Source: Mucilaginibacter_A sp965201005 (GTDB lineage Bacteria; Bacteroidota; Bacteroidia; Sphingobacteriales; Sphingobacteriaceae). From it: 64,000 nt of DNA. Where the stretch lies: contig NZ_OZ241747.1 of the NCBI RefSeq assembly GCF_965201005.1, forward strand, positions 3,100,001 through 3,164,000, read 5' to 3'. Made by a program: the position numbers and the translations under genes. The notes under the pieces were generated by a model, which searched no databases, was not told the origin of the DNA, and saw only the letters and a program-made list of their open reading frames with translations. This document shows positions 42,881-50,289 of the stretch, one piece after another; position 1 is the stretch's first letter; the number at the start of each line of letters is the position of its first letter.

Positions 42881-43951
42881 TTTATTGTTGATGCACACCT
42901 CGATTTGAGTATGAACGCGATGGAATGGAACCGCGATCTCACAAAATCTGTAGCCGAAATCAATGCGCGCGAACAAGGTTTGACCGATAAACCTGATCGC
43001 GGAAAAGCCACCGTTTCGCTGCCGGAACTGCGCAAAGGGAACGTTGGTTTGGTTGTGGCCACGCAAATTGCGCGTTATGTTGCGTCGGGCAATCCGCTTC
43101 CGGGCTGGCACTCGCCGGAGCAGGCCTGGGCGCAAACGCAAGGGCAGTTGGCATTTTACAAAGCCATGGAATTTGCGGGCGAAATGGTGCAGATCAATGA
43201 TTTGGAAACGCTGGACAGGCATTTGGTTTTGTGGGAAAATGCATCCCTCTCCGCAGAAAAGAAACCAATTGGTTATATTTTGAGTTTGGAAGGCGCGGAT
43301 TCCATCATTTCCATGGCGCATTTGGAAAAGGCTTATGTTGATGGTTTGCGCGCGGTCGGCCCGGCGCATTACGGGCCCGGCAGATACGCGCAAGGTACGG
43401 ATGCAACCGGTTTTATGGGCGAAAAAGGCCATGAACTGTTGCGGAAAATGGAAGAACTGAACATCATTTTGGATGCCACGCATTTGTGCGATGACAGTTT
43501 TTGGGAAGCTTTAGACCATTTTAACGGCCCGGTTTGGGCGAGCCACAACAATGTCCGCGCACTGGTGGACCACAACCGGCAATTCAGCGATGAACAAATT
43601 AAAGCGTTGATCGATCGTGGTGCCGTGATTGGCGGCGCGCTGGATGCGTGGATGATGGTGCCCGGCTGGGTCCGCGGGCAATCAGACCCAAAAGCGATGA
43701 ACTGTAATTTGGAGGTGATGATCGATCATCTGGACCATATTTGCCAACTTGCGGGAAATTGTTTGCATGTGGGCATCGGGTCTGATCTTGACGGCGCTTT
43801 TGGCCGCGAACAATGCCCGTACGATTTGGAAACGATTGCCGATCTGCAGAAAATGGAGGATTTATTGATCAAAAGAGGCTTTTCCACAGAAGATGTCAAA
43901 AATATTTTATCTGGTAATTGGATCCGGTTTTTGAGGAAGGCTTGGGGATGA
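42878..43951 (+). CDS. M19-family dipeptidase (renal dipeptidase-like)
   Basis: A 357-residue amidohydrolase-fold zinc dipeptidase: FIVDAHLDLSM (His7, Asp9), SLEGADSI (Glu ligand), ILDATHLCDDSFWEAL (His), VWASHNNVRAL (His) and GIGSDLDGAFG (Asp). M19 enzymes hydrolyse dipeptides and often accept a D-residue at the C-terminus. That fits the aldolase and RidA genes upstream as a route from D-amino-acid dipeptides to central metabolism. No signal peptide is seen. It ends the operon. Confidence 0.9.
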   Translation: MFIVDAHLDLSMNAMEWNRDLTKSVAEINAREQGLTDKPDRGKATVSLPELRKGNVGLVVATQIARYVASGNPLPGWHSPEQAWAQTQGQLAFYKAMEFAGEMVQINDLETLDRHLVLWENASLSAEKKPIGYILSLEGADSIISMAHLEKAYVDGLRAVGPAHYGPGRYAQGTDATGFMGEKGHELLRKMEELNIILDATHLCDDSFWEALDHFNGPVWASHNNVRALVDHNRQFSDEQIKALIDRGAVIGGALDAWMMVPGWVRGQSDPKAMNCNLEVMIDHLDHICQLAGNCLHVGIGSDLDGAFGREQCPYDLETIADLQKMEDLLIKRGFSTEDVKNILSGNWIRFLRKAWG

Positions 43952-44030
43952 ATTGATATGAAAGGTCTTAGGATTTTTAGGTTACTGCCCGGGGGTTTGC
44001 AAACCTGGACAGCAAGTGTAACTGCCTTAA

Positions 44031-44189
44031 AGCCTCTTCAAAAGTTATATCAGAAAAAATGTAATGCTTCTTTTATCGCCTAAAAACTGGAAATCCACAT
44101 GCTTCTTTTATCGGCCTAAATTTGGAAAACAAACTTTACGGGCATAAAAGAAGCACAATGCTTTTTTCAAAATGAATTGAAACAGGCTA
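44031..44189. mobile_element. Probable decayed MITE with IS5-like ends and three motif copies
   Basis: The ends AGCCTCTTCAAAA and TTGAAACAGGCT are imperfect relatives of the IS5/MITE termini (AGCCTGTTTAAA). Inside are motif copies at 44065-44091, 44100-44126 (direct) and 44134-44158 (inverted). The remaining gap 43952-44336 holds one more degenerate copy at 44228-44250 and no gene. Confidence 0.55.
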
Positions 44190-44336
44190 TTAAAGTTTAA
44201 ATCAATTTTTAAATAAAATACACACCATTTTTTAGGTGATAAAAGAAGCTTATCAAACAGGTTGTTGAAATATTTTATAAAAGGACTATCCTGAGCATAG
44301 TGTTTGATAAAATTCCCGGCCCGTTGTTTTAAAGCA

Positions 44337-46598
44337 TTATTTTGTATAAATATCCAGTCCTTTACCTTTACGCATATCATCGTAATCAACAAACCATCCT
44401 TTAAGGGGAGCTCCGCCGATCGTGATTTTGTCAATATTTTTGCCTCCTCCTTTTTTGGTGATGGTAAATTTCTTATCACCGCCAAGCTGCATTTCAATTT
44501 TATCAAAAACGGGTACCGACACAATATATTCCGGGTCTGCAGGCGAATACGGATATATTCCCATGGCAGCAAATACATAAAATCCTGTAAGCGAGCCGTG
44601 GTCGTCCATTCCAGCCAGTGCCAGGCCTTCAGGGCCCATGCCAAAGTATTTTGACATCAGCGTGTTGAGCACGGCTTGTGATTTTGCTGGTTTGTTCACG
44701 AAATAATAAAGGTATGGGTAGTTGATATCAGGTTGATTGCCCATACAGAACTGCCCAAGGAAGCAGGAAAGATTATCCTTTGCATATCCGCCCCAAGGAA
44801 TAGAAAAAAGCGAATCTACTTTAAGCTCGAAATCTTTAGGGCTTTTGTACAATGCTATAAGTCCGTGCGGATCCTGCGGTACAAAGAATGATGCCTGCCA
44901 GGCATTTGCCTCTCGGTACATAAATTCATAGTAAGGATACTGAGGGTCGAATGGTGCGTACCATTTTCCATCCGCCAGGCGGCCCCGCATCAATTCGGTT
45001 TGAGGGTCAAATACGTTTTTGTAGTTCTTGCTACGCTTCATCATCGTGTTGTAGGTGCCTTTGTCGCCCAGGGCTTTAGCCATTAGTGCTATTGAATAAT
45101 CTGAGTAAGCGAATTCAAGCGTTTTTGTGGTCCCTGCGGTAGATACGGTTTCGGTAGTAGGATGCGGAATATTTGCTTCGGGAACATAACCTAATCGGAG
45201 GTATTCACCGTTGTGCGGCCTTGCACCTCTTACACTGCTGCTGGTAGGTGTATTAGCGTTGTTAAGCATCAAATGGTATGCTTTCTGCACATCGTAGCCC
45301 CTTATGCCACGCAGATAGGAACCAGCTATGTAAGATGAAGCGAAATCGCCATGGAAAGAAGTGGGCAAAAATCCGCCGGAATGCTCTCCGGTAAAAATAA
45401 GAGACTTAATGATATTGTTGCTTACTTCGGGCTGCAGCATATCTACAACAACAAGTTGCGTACGGAAAACGTCCCAAAACCCCGGGCTTTGATAAGTTTC
45501 AAACCCAGGTATCGTATCCTTTAAGGTATGCGTGGCTGCCGGAGACACAATTTCGCCCGGAACGTGCTTCCTTCTTTCATAAATAGCTACTTTACCATCC
45601 ACATCGCTGGTGACACACGGGTACCAGAACTGCCTGTACAGGCAGGAATAGAACATTACTTTTTGCTTTTGTGTCCCGCCGGTAACTTTAACCTGGTTAA
45701 GGAGCTTTTCCCAGCTTTCGTCAGCTTCTTTATAAACCTGATTAAAGTTCTTGTTGGCTATTTCTGTAGTACAGTTAAGTTTTGCACCATCGGGACTAAC
45801 GCTTGACAGGCCAATTTTAACTTCCAATGGCTTGTCAGATTTTTCAAAACTGATAACAGGCATATCTATGTTGCCGGTAAGCTTTCGCTGGCCACCTGCA
45901 CCCTGGCCACTGCGCGGTATATCAGGTTGGTTTGGATTGCGTTTGCTGATGTCGATACTTTTGATCTTATGGTTCATCACGGCATAGAAATAAAGGCTGC
46001 CTTGTCTTCCCACAACAATATTGTCGCCTGCCTTGTTTATTTCCCAGGTACTGCTACCGCCGCCTGCATGTACAAGGTCAAATGCAAGTTTTTTGTCTTG
46101 ACCACCTTTATAGGTAAATTTATAGTACGCAGCCCTCTTGGTCGCGGTAAGTTCTGCGTTGATGTTGTAGCGGTCCAACAGCACCTGGTAGTATCCGGGG
46201 CGTGCAGTTTCTTTTGCGTGCGTGTATGTTGAGGCAAAATCATCGGCCGTAAAATTTTTACCTTCCAGAGGCATAATTGGGATGTTCTCTCCTTCCCAAT
46301 CGGTACCGCTGGTTTGAGCGAAAGCTTTGATTGTGTTTACTTCGTACTCATAGCCGCTACCGCTGCCATAGGTAGTGATCGGGACCGCCTCTACCATGCC
46401 GAACGGTACACAGGCCGCCGGGCCCACAAGGCCATTCCAGGTGCGCCAGGGCGGATTATAGCCAAGCTCGGCAGAATCCGTCAAAACTGTCGTACCGATC
46501 AATGGGTTTACGTAATTCGTGAGACGGACCTTAGCTTGCCCAAGTGTTAGGGCAGGCAAAATGACCCCAGCCAAAACAAGCCTCGTTATTTTTTTCAT
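44337..46598 (-). CDS. GH92-family alpha-mannosidase
   Basis: A 753-residue exported protein (signal MKKITRLVLAGVILPALTLG). GH92 landmarks are YVNPLIGTTV at the N-terminus, the barrel segments FWDVFRTQLVVVDMLQPEV and GEHSGGFLPTSFHGDF, YREANAWQASFFVPQD, FCMGNQPDINYPYLYYF and GMDDHGSLTGFYVFAAMGIY. GH92 enzymes are calcium-dependent inverting exo-mannosidases. This copy differs most from the other two (GSLTGFY, where they have GQ-SxW), so another linkage or substrate is likely. It sits alone between MITEs, and the TetR gene diverges from it. Confidence 0.9.
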   Translation of the reverse strand: MKKITRLVLAGVILPALTLGQAKVRLTNYVNPLIGTTVLTDSAELGYNPPWRTWNGLVGPAACVPFGMVEAVPITTYGSGSGYEYEVNTIKAFAQTSGTDWEGENIPIMPLEGKNFTADDFASTYTHAKETARPGYYQVLLDRYNINAELTATKRAAYYKFTYKGGQDKKLAFDLVHAGGGSSTWEINKAGDNIVVGRQGSLYFYAVMNHKIKSIDISKRNPNQPDIPRSGQGAGGQRKLTGNIDMPVISFEKSDKPLEVKIGLSSVSPDGAKLNCTTEIANKNFNQVYKEADESWEKLLNQVKVTGGTQKQKVMFYSCLYRQFWYPCVTSDVDGKVAIYERRKHVPGEIVSPAATHTLKDTIPGFETYQSPGFWDVFRTQLVVVDMLQPEVSNNIIKSLIFTGEHSGGFLPTSFHGDFASSYIAGSYLRGIRGYDVQKAYHLMLNNANTPTSSSVRGARPHNGEYLRLGYVPEANIPHPTTETVSTAGTTKTLEFAYSDYSIALMAKALGDKGTYNTMMKRSKNYKNVFDPQTELMRGRLADGKWYAPFDPQYPYYEFMYREANAWQASFFVPQDPHGLIALYKSPKDFELKVDSLFSIPWGGYAKDNLSCFLGQFCMGNQPDINYPYLYYFVNKPAKSQAVLNTLMSKYFGMGPEGLALAGMDDHGSLTGFYVFAAMGIYPYSPADPEYIVSVPVFDKIEMQLGGDKKFTITKKGGGKNIDKITIGGAPLKGWFVDYDDMRKGKGLDIYTK

Positions 46599-46630
46599 TA
46601 TATGATTTAACTAAAGATTTAATATTTATA

Positions 46631-46787
46631 AGCCTGTTAAATTTATATTAAAAAAATCTATGATGCTTCTTTTATCCTATAAATTTTGTATTTCAATTTT
46701 ATACCGATAAAAGAAGCATGGTTTTTCCTCATTTTTTTATGTGGTAAAAGAAGCATGGAAAATAGATTGGATAAATTTAAACAGGCT
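46631..46787. mobile_element. 157-bp MITE with IS5-type ends carrying three motif copies
   Basis: AGCCTGTTAAATTTAT (46631-46646) pairs with ATAAATTTAAACAGGCT (46771-46787). The centre contains motif copies at 46662-46688 (minus), 46694-46721 and 46731-46757 (plus). No coding capacity. The ends match the IS5 element at 18028-19044. Confidence 0.8.
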
Positions 46788-46906
46788 CTAAAACTAATAA
46801 AAAGAAAAGACAGGCAATAATGCAGTAACAGGATTACTACGCAGCCAACAATGTGCAAATAATGCCTTTGTCCCGAAAACAAACAAATTAATTTTAAACT
46901 GACTCT

Positions 46907-46914
46907 TATATTTG
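46907..46914 (+). promoter_or_regulatory. Candidate -7 box for the TetR gene
   Basis: TATATTTG (TAnnTTTG) lies 20 bp before the tetR ATG. It is followed by GTAACGTTAGTTATAATAC; the ATTTGTAAC stretch recurs at 47534-47542 before the SDR gene and may be part of a TetR site. No clear -33 TTTG is seen. Confidence 0.4.
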
Positions 46915-46934
46915 TAACGTTAGTTATAATACTT

Positions 46935-47525
46935 ATGCCCAAATTTGAATTGTTTAACAAAGAAACAGCCCTGGAAAATGCCCTGAACCTGTTTTGGGAA
47001 AAAGGGTACAACGGCACGTCTATCCGCGACCTGGAAAAAGTGATGGGGCTGGGCAAATCCAGTATCTATAATTCCTTTGGGGATAAGGAAACATTGTTTT
47101 TTGCCGCGCTTAAACATTATATGAACTTCGAACAAGCGCGCATCAGCGAAAGTATCATCGGAGCCGGTAATGCCCTGGCCGCGATCCGTGCATTATTTGG
47201 TTGTGTAATGCAGCCGCCACAGTTCCAGGAAAAAAAACTATCGGGTTGCCTGCTCGTCGATTCATTTACCGAACTGGCACAAACTAACCCCGCTGTCCGT
47301 CAGTTTGCAGATGATGCCAAAACATCCACCTTGCAGCTATTAAAAGTGCTGGTAATCAAAGGGCAGCAGCAGGGCGATATCCCTTCTGAAAAAAACCCGG
47401 CAGAACTGGCCTTATACCTGTTTTCCAACATGCAGGGTTTAAAAGTAACCAATATACTGGTCAAAAACCCAAAAGAACTGGTGCCGATTGTAGAAACTAT
47501 CCTGAAAAGCCTGACCGCTATTTGA
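46935..47525 (+). CDS. TetR/AcrR-family transcriptional regulator
   Basis: This 196-residue protein has an N-terminal HTH (ALNLFWEKGYNGTSIRDLEK, VMGLGKSSIYNSFGDKETLF) and an effector domain with LSGCLLVDSFTELAQTNPAV, typical of the TetR_C subgroup that regulates SDR or redox genes. It lies 57 bp upstream of an SDR on the same strand, with an ATTTGTAAC stretch before both genes, so the SDR is the likely target. Effector unknown. Confidence 0.88.
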   Translation: MPKFELFNKETALENALNLFWEKGYNGTSIRDLEKVMGLGKSSIYNSFGDKETLFFAALKHYMNFEQARISESIIGAGNALAAIRALFGCVMQPPQFQEKKLSGCLLVDSFTELAQTNPAVRQFADDAKTSTLQLLKVLVIKGQQQGDIPSEKNPAELALYLFSNMQGLKVTNILVKNPKELVPIVETILKSLTAI

Positions 47526-47582
47526 CAATTATTATTTGTAACAGTTGTATCAAATGATTTGCTTTGACAAAATGTAATTCAG

Positions 47583-48311
47583 ATGAAAAAATTAGAAAAC
47601 AAGGTAGCGGTTATTACCGGGGCTACTTCAGGTATGGCTTTGGCCACAGCAAAATTATTTGTACAGGAAGGTGCTTATGTGTTTATCACCGGACGCAGGC
47701 AAAAAGAACTCGACGAAGCGGTTGCAGCTATCGGTAGCAATGTAAGCGGCGTATTAGGCGACTCGGCTGTCATGAGCGACCTTGACCGATTATTCGAGAC
47801 GATTAAAAATGAAAAGGGTCACATTGATGTCCTGTTTGCCAGTGCCGGAACAGCGGAATATGCGCCGCTTGGGTCTGTAACAGAAGAATCATTTGACAAC
47901 ACGTTTAACCTTAACGCCAAAGGAACTTTCTTCACGGTGCAAAAAGCATTGCCTTTATTAAGTAACAATGCTTCTATCATCATGACGGGCACTATTGCTA
48001 CAATTAAGGGCATGGAAAACCTCAGCGTTTATGGTGCGAGCAAAGCCGGTTTGCTAACCTTTGCAAAAGTTTGGACAAATGAACTAAAGTCAAGGGGTAT
48101 CCGTGTAAATGTATTGAGCCCCGGTCCGATAGACACGTCGGTATTTCAAGGACGTGGAGATATGAAGGCACAAATGGCTTCAATGGTCCCGATGGGCAGG
48201 ATTGGAAAACCGGAGGAAATTGCCACTACAGCATTATTCCTGGCTTCTGCTGATTCAGGCTTTATTACCGGCAGTGAGATTTGTGTTGACGGAGGACTGG
48301 CACAGGTATAG
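47583..48311 (+). CDS. SDR-family oxidoreductase
   Basis: This 242-residue SDR has ITGATSGMALATAKLF (the glycine motif with Met-Ala in place of Ile-Gly), VLFASAGTAEYAP instead of NNAG, MTGTIATIKGMENLSVYGAS with the catalytic Tyr then Lys, VLSPGPIDTSVF, and the C-terminal GSEICVDGGLAQV. It is a classical FabG-like reductase of unknown substrate and probably part of a TetR-controlled stress or xenobiotic unit. Confidence 0.9.
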   Translation: MKKLENKVAVITGATSGMALATAKLFVQEGAYVFITGRRQKELDEAVAAIGSNVSGVLGDSAVMSDLDRLFETIKNEKGHIDVLFASAGTAEYAPLGSVTEESFDNTFNLNAKGTFFTVQKALPLLSNNASIIMTGTIATIKGMENLSVYGASKAGLLTFAKVWTNELKSRGIRVNVLSPGPIDTSVFQGRGDMKAQMASMVPMGRIGKPEEIATTALFLASADSGFITGSEICVDGGLAQV

Positions 48312-48413
48312 CAAAAGAACACCAAAAATACGATAAAAAGAATGTCGGGCCTTTGTTGGGTCCGCTTCTTTGCTATTTCTGCCAAATGGCCGGGAATGAA
48401 AAATTTACCGGAT

Positions 48414-48466
48414 AAAAGAAGATTTTCTTAGGAAGATGTCAGGAATGTTTTGTCTGGTAATTGTTG
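48414..48466 (+). pseudogene. Remnant of an M19 dipeptidase 3' end
   Basis: GAAGATGTCAGGAATGTTTTGTCTGGTAATTG-type sequence encodes EDVRNVLSGNC and a stop. It aligns with the end of the dipeptidase gene (EDVKNILSGNW at about 43888-43922), including flanking AAAAGA and TTTTC. Only the last codons remain. The rest of the 344-bp gap 48312-48655 holds one degenerate motif (48400-48418) and nothing else recognised. Confidence 0.65.
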
Positions 48467-48655
48467 AGGTTTAATTAAAGGCTTAAAAGTTTTCAACCCT
48501 ATAATTTGATTTGCAAATCCGGATTATAAAGTTTGCTTTGGCAATTCCCGCCGACGCGCTCAATCGAAGGATCAACATTTCAAAATATTTTTTTTGTGTT
48601 ACCTTCGATGCGACGAAACGTTTTTAGCCAGTTAGTTTTCTAAGTTTCAATTTTA

Positions 48656-49936
48656 ATGAAAAAGTACATTTTCCTGATTTTTATCGCGCTGTCTTGTAAA
48701 ATTTCCTTTGCGCAAAGTGAGTCGCCTTTGGCAACTTTTAAAAGCTTAAAAAACCAAGTAAAATCAAGCGGGGAAGAGTTGCTAAAAAACGGTTTTAGGG
48801 CCGGAGACGGCTATGGGGAAGTATGGATCAGGGATTTTAACACCTTCATGGAACTATCCTGTAAGGTAAACGACAAAGCCGTCATCAAACAACACCTGAT
48901 CACCTTTTTCCAATTTCAACAGCCCGATGGCGACATTTTAGATGGATATGTTCCCAAACCTAAAGGAGGCGCGTCCGATTATTACCGATATCAGACCGCT
49001 TTGGCCCCAGCGTATGTTGGGTACAAAAACACCGTAGAAACCGATCAGGAAAGCTCGCTTGTTCAGGCAGTTTCAAAATACATTGAATACACTGGCGATA
49101 CATCTATATTGATGGATACAGTAGGCAGCATTACCATCTTAAAAGGGATGGAAAACGCCATGCAATTTCTTCTGAATAAACGCTTTAGCAAAAAATATGG
49201 TTTGCTTTGGGGCGCAACCACGGCCGATTGGGGCGATGTACAACCGGAACATACTTGGGGCGTAGAGATGAACGGCAATACCCATAAGGCAATAGATATT
49301 TACGACAATGCCATGTTTGTGATCGCCCTTAACAATCTATTGGATTTCGCGGGTTTGCCAAAAAATGCTGTTAAACGCTGGTCGGTCATCAGGGATCAGT
49401 TTAAACGAAATATCAGAAAATACCTTTGGGACGAAGTTCACCAGAAGTTTGTCCCGCATATTTACTTAGATGGATCGCCTTTTCCAGCGTCCTTTGACGA
49501 AGCTAAAATTTACTATCATGGCGGCACGTCCGTGGCCATCGAAGCCGGACTACTAAGCAAAGCTGAAGTTTTGGCCGCTTATTTAAAGATGCAGGATGAT
49601 GTGAAAAAAGCACATGCAGCAAGCATTGGCTTAACGCTGTATCCTACTTATCCCGCAGGCTATTTCGAGAATAAAGGCATGGGGCCATATTCCTATCAAA
49701 ATGGCGGCGATTGGACATGGTTTGGGGCGCGCATGGTTACGCAACTGGTAGATTACGGCTTTACTGACGAAGCCTTAGCTGCGATACAGCCCATGCTGCA
49801 GCGTGTAGTTAAAAACAAGGGGTTCTTTGAATGGTACACGCCAGACAATCAGCCAAAAGGCTCTTCAAGTTTTCGGGGTTCTGCTGGTGTGCTGTGGACC
49901 GCAATAACTAAATTAGAGGATAAATTGAAGCAATAG
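48656..49936 (+). CDS. Six-hairpin ((alpha/alpha)6) glycosidase-like protein, exported
   Basis: A 426-residue protein with a signal peptide (MKKYIFLIFIALSCKISFAQ). The sequence is helix-rich with aromatic/acidic motifs expected of an (alpha/alpha)6-barrel glycosidase: GYGEVWIRDFNTFMELSCKV, FFQFQQPDGDILDGYVPK, LLWGATTADWGDVQPEHTW, DIYDNAMFVIALNNLLDF, and QNGGDWTWFGARMVTQLV with candidate acid/base residues. I cannot place it in a CAZy family with confidence. It lies between two GH92 genes but on the opposite strand, so action on the same glycan is plausible. Confidence 0.65.
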   Translation: MKKYIFLIFIALSCKISFAQSESPLATFKSLKNQVKSSGEELLKNGFRAGDGYGEVWIRDFNTFMELSCKVNDKAVIKQHLITFFQFQQPDGDILDGYVPKPKGGASDYYRYQTALAPAYVGYKNTVETDQESSLVQAVSKYIEYTGDTSILMDTVGSITILKGMENAMQFLLNKRFSKKYGLLWGATTADWGDVQPEHTWGVEMNGNTHKAIDIYDNAMFVIALNNLLDFAGLPKNAVKRWSVIRDQFKRNIRKYLWDEVHQKFVPHIYLDGSPFPASFDEAKIYYHGGTSVAIEAGLLSKAEVLAAYLKMQDDVKKAHAASIGLTLYPTYPAGYFENKGMGPYSYQNGGDWTWFGARMVTQLVDYGFTDEALAAIQPMLQRVVKNKGFFEWYTPDNQPKGSSSFRGSAGVLWTAITKLEDKLKQ

Positions 49937-49940
49937 CCTT

Positions 49941-50102
49941 GAGCCTGTTTAAATTTTCTTCTAAAGTTTTTATATGCTTCTTTTACCACCTGAAATCTGG
50001 CGGTTTTTTATGGGTTTTTTCTATCGGCAGCAAACATAAAAGCTAAATTTATACGCATAAAAGAAGCATTGTAAACTGATCAAAAACAGTTTAAACAGGC
50101 TC
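49941..50102. mobile_element. 162-bp MITE with IS5-type ends and an inverted motif pair
   Basis: GAGCCTGTTTAAATTTT at the left and AGTTTAAACAGGCTC at the right match the IS5 inverted repeats. Inside are ATGCTTCTTTTACCACC (49974-49990) and ATACGCATAAAAGAAGCAT (50052-50070), facing each other. It lies 4 bp after the stop of the glycosidase-like gene. Confidence 0.85.
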
Positions 50103-50247
50103 TTAATCCCAATCAATCTTAATTTATAATCCGCACTGCTAAACATAGGATTTACAAATTTTAATCTCCATTTAAACAGAAAGGATTAAAACCCTTAACT
50201 AAAAGGTTAGGTTTTCCTGACCCCGACCAGCATATAAGTGATTATTA

Positions 50248-50285
50248 AACCAACAAGGTTTTAGAAACCTAGTTGGTTTTTTTGT
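50248..50285 (+). terminator. Rho-independent-type terminator
   Basis: AACCAACAAGGTTT, TAG, AAACCTAGTTGGTT and a T-run form a 14-bp stem with one mismatch. On the plus strand it would end a transcript running through the MITE from the gene at 48656-49936. The T-run also abuts the convergent GH92 gene end. Confidence 0.8.
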
Positions 50286-50289
50286 ACCT

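Noticed and set aside
42157..43483. Long antisense open frames opposite the aldolase and dipeptidase genes
   Set aside because: They are shadows of well-supported genes, with low-complexity, Arg/His-rich composition and no family match.
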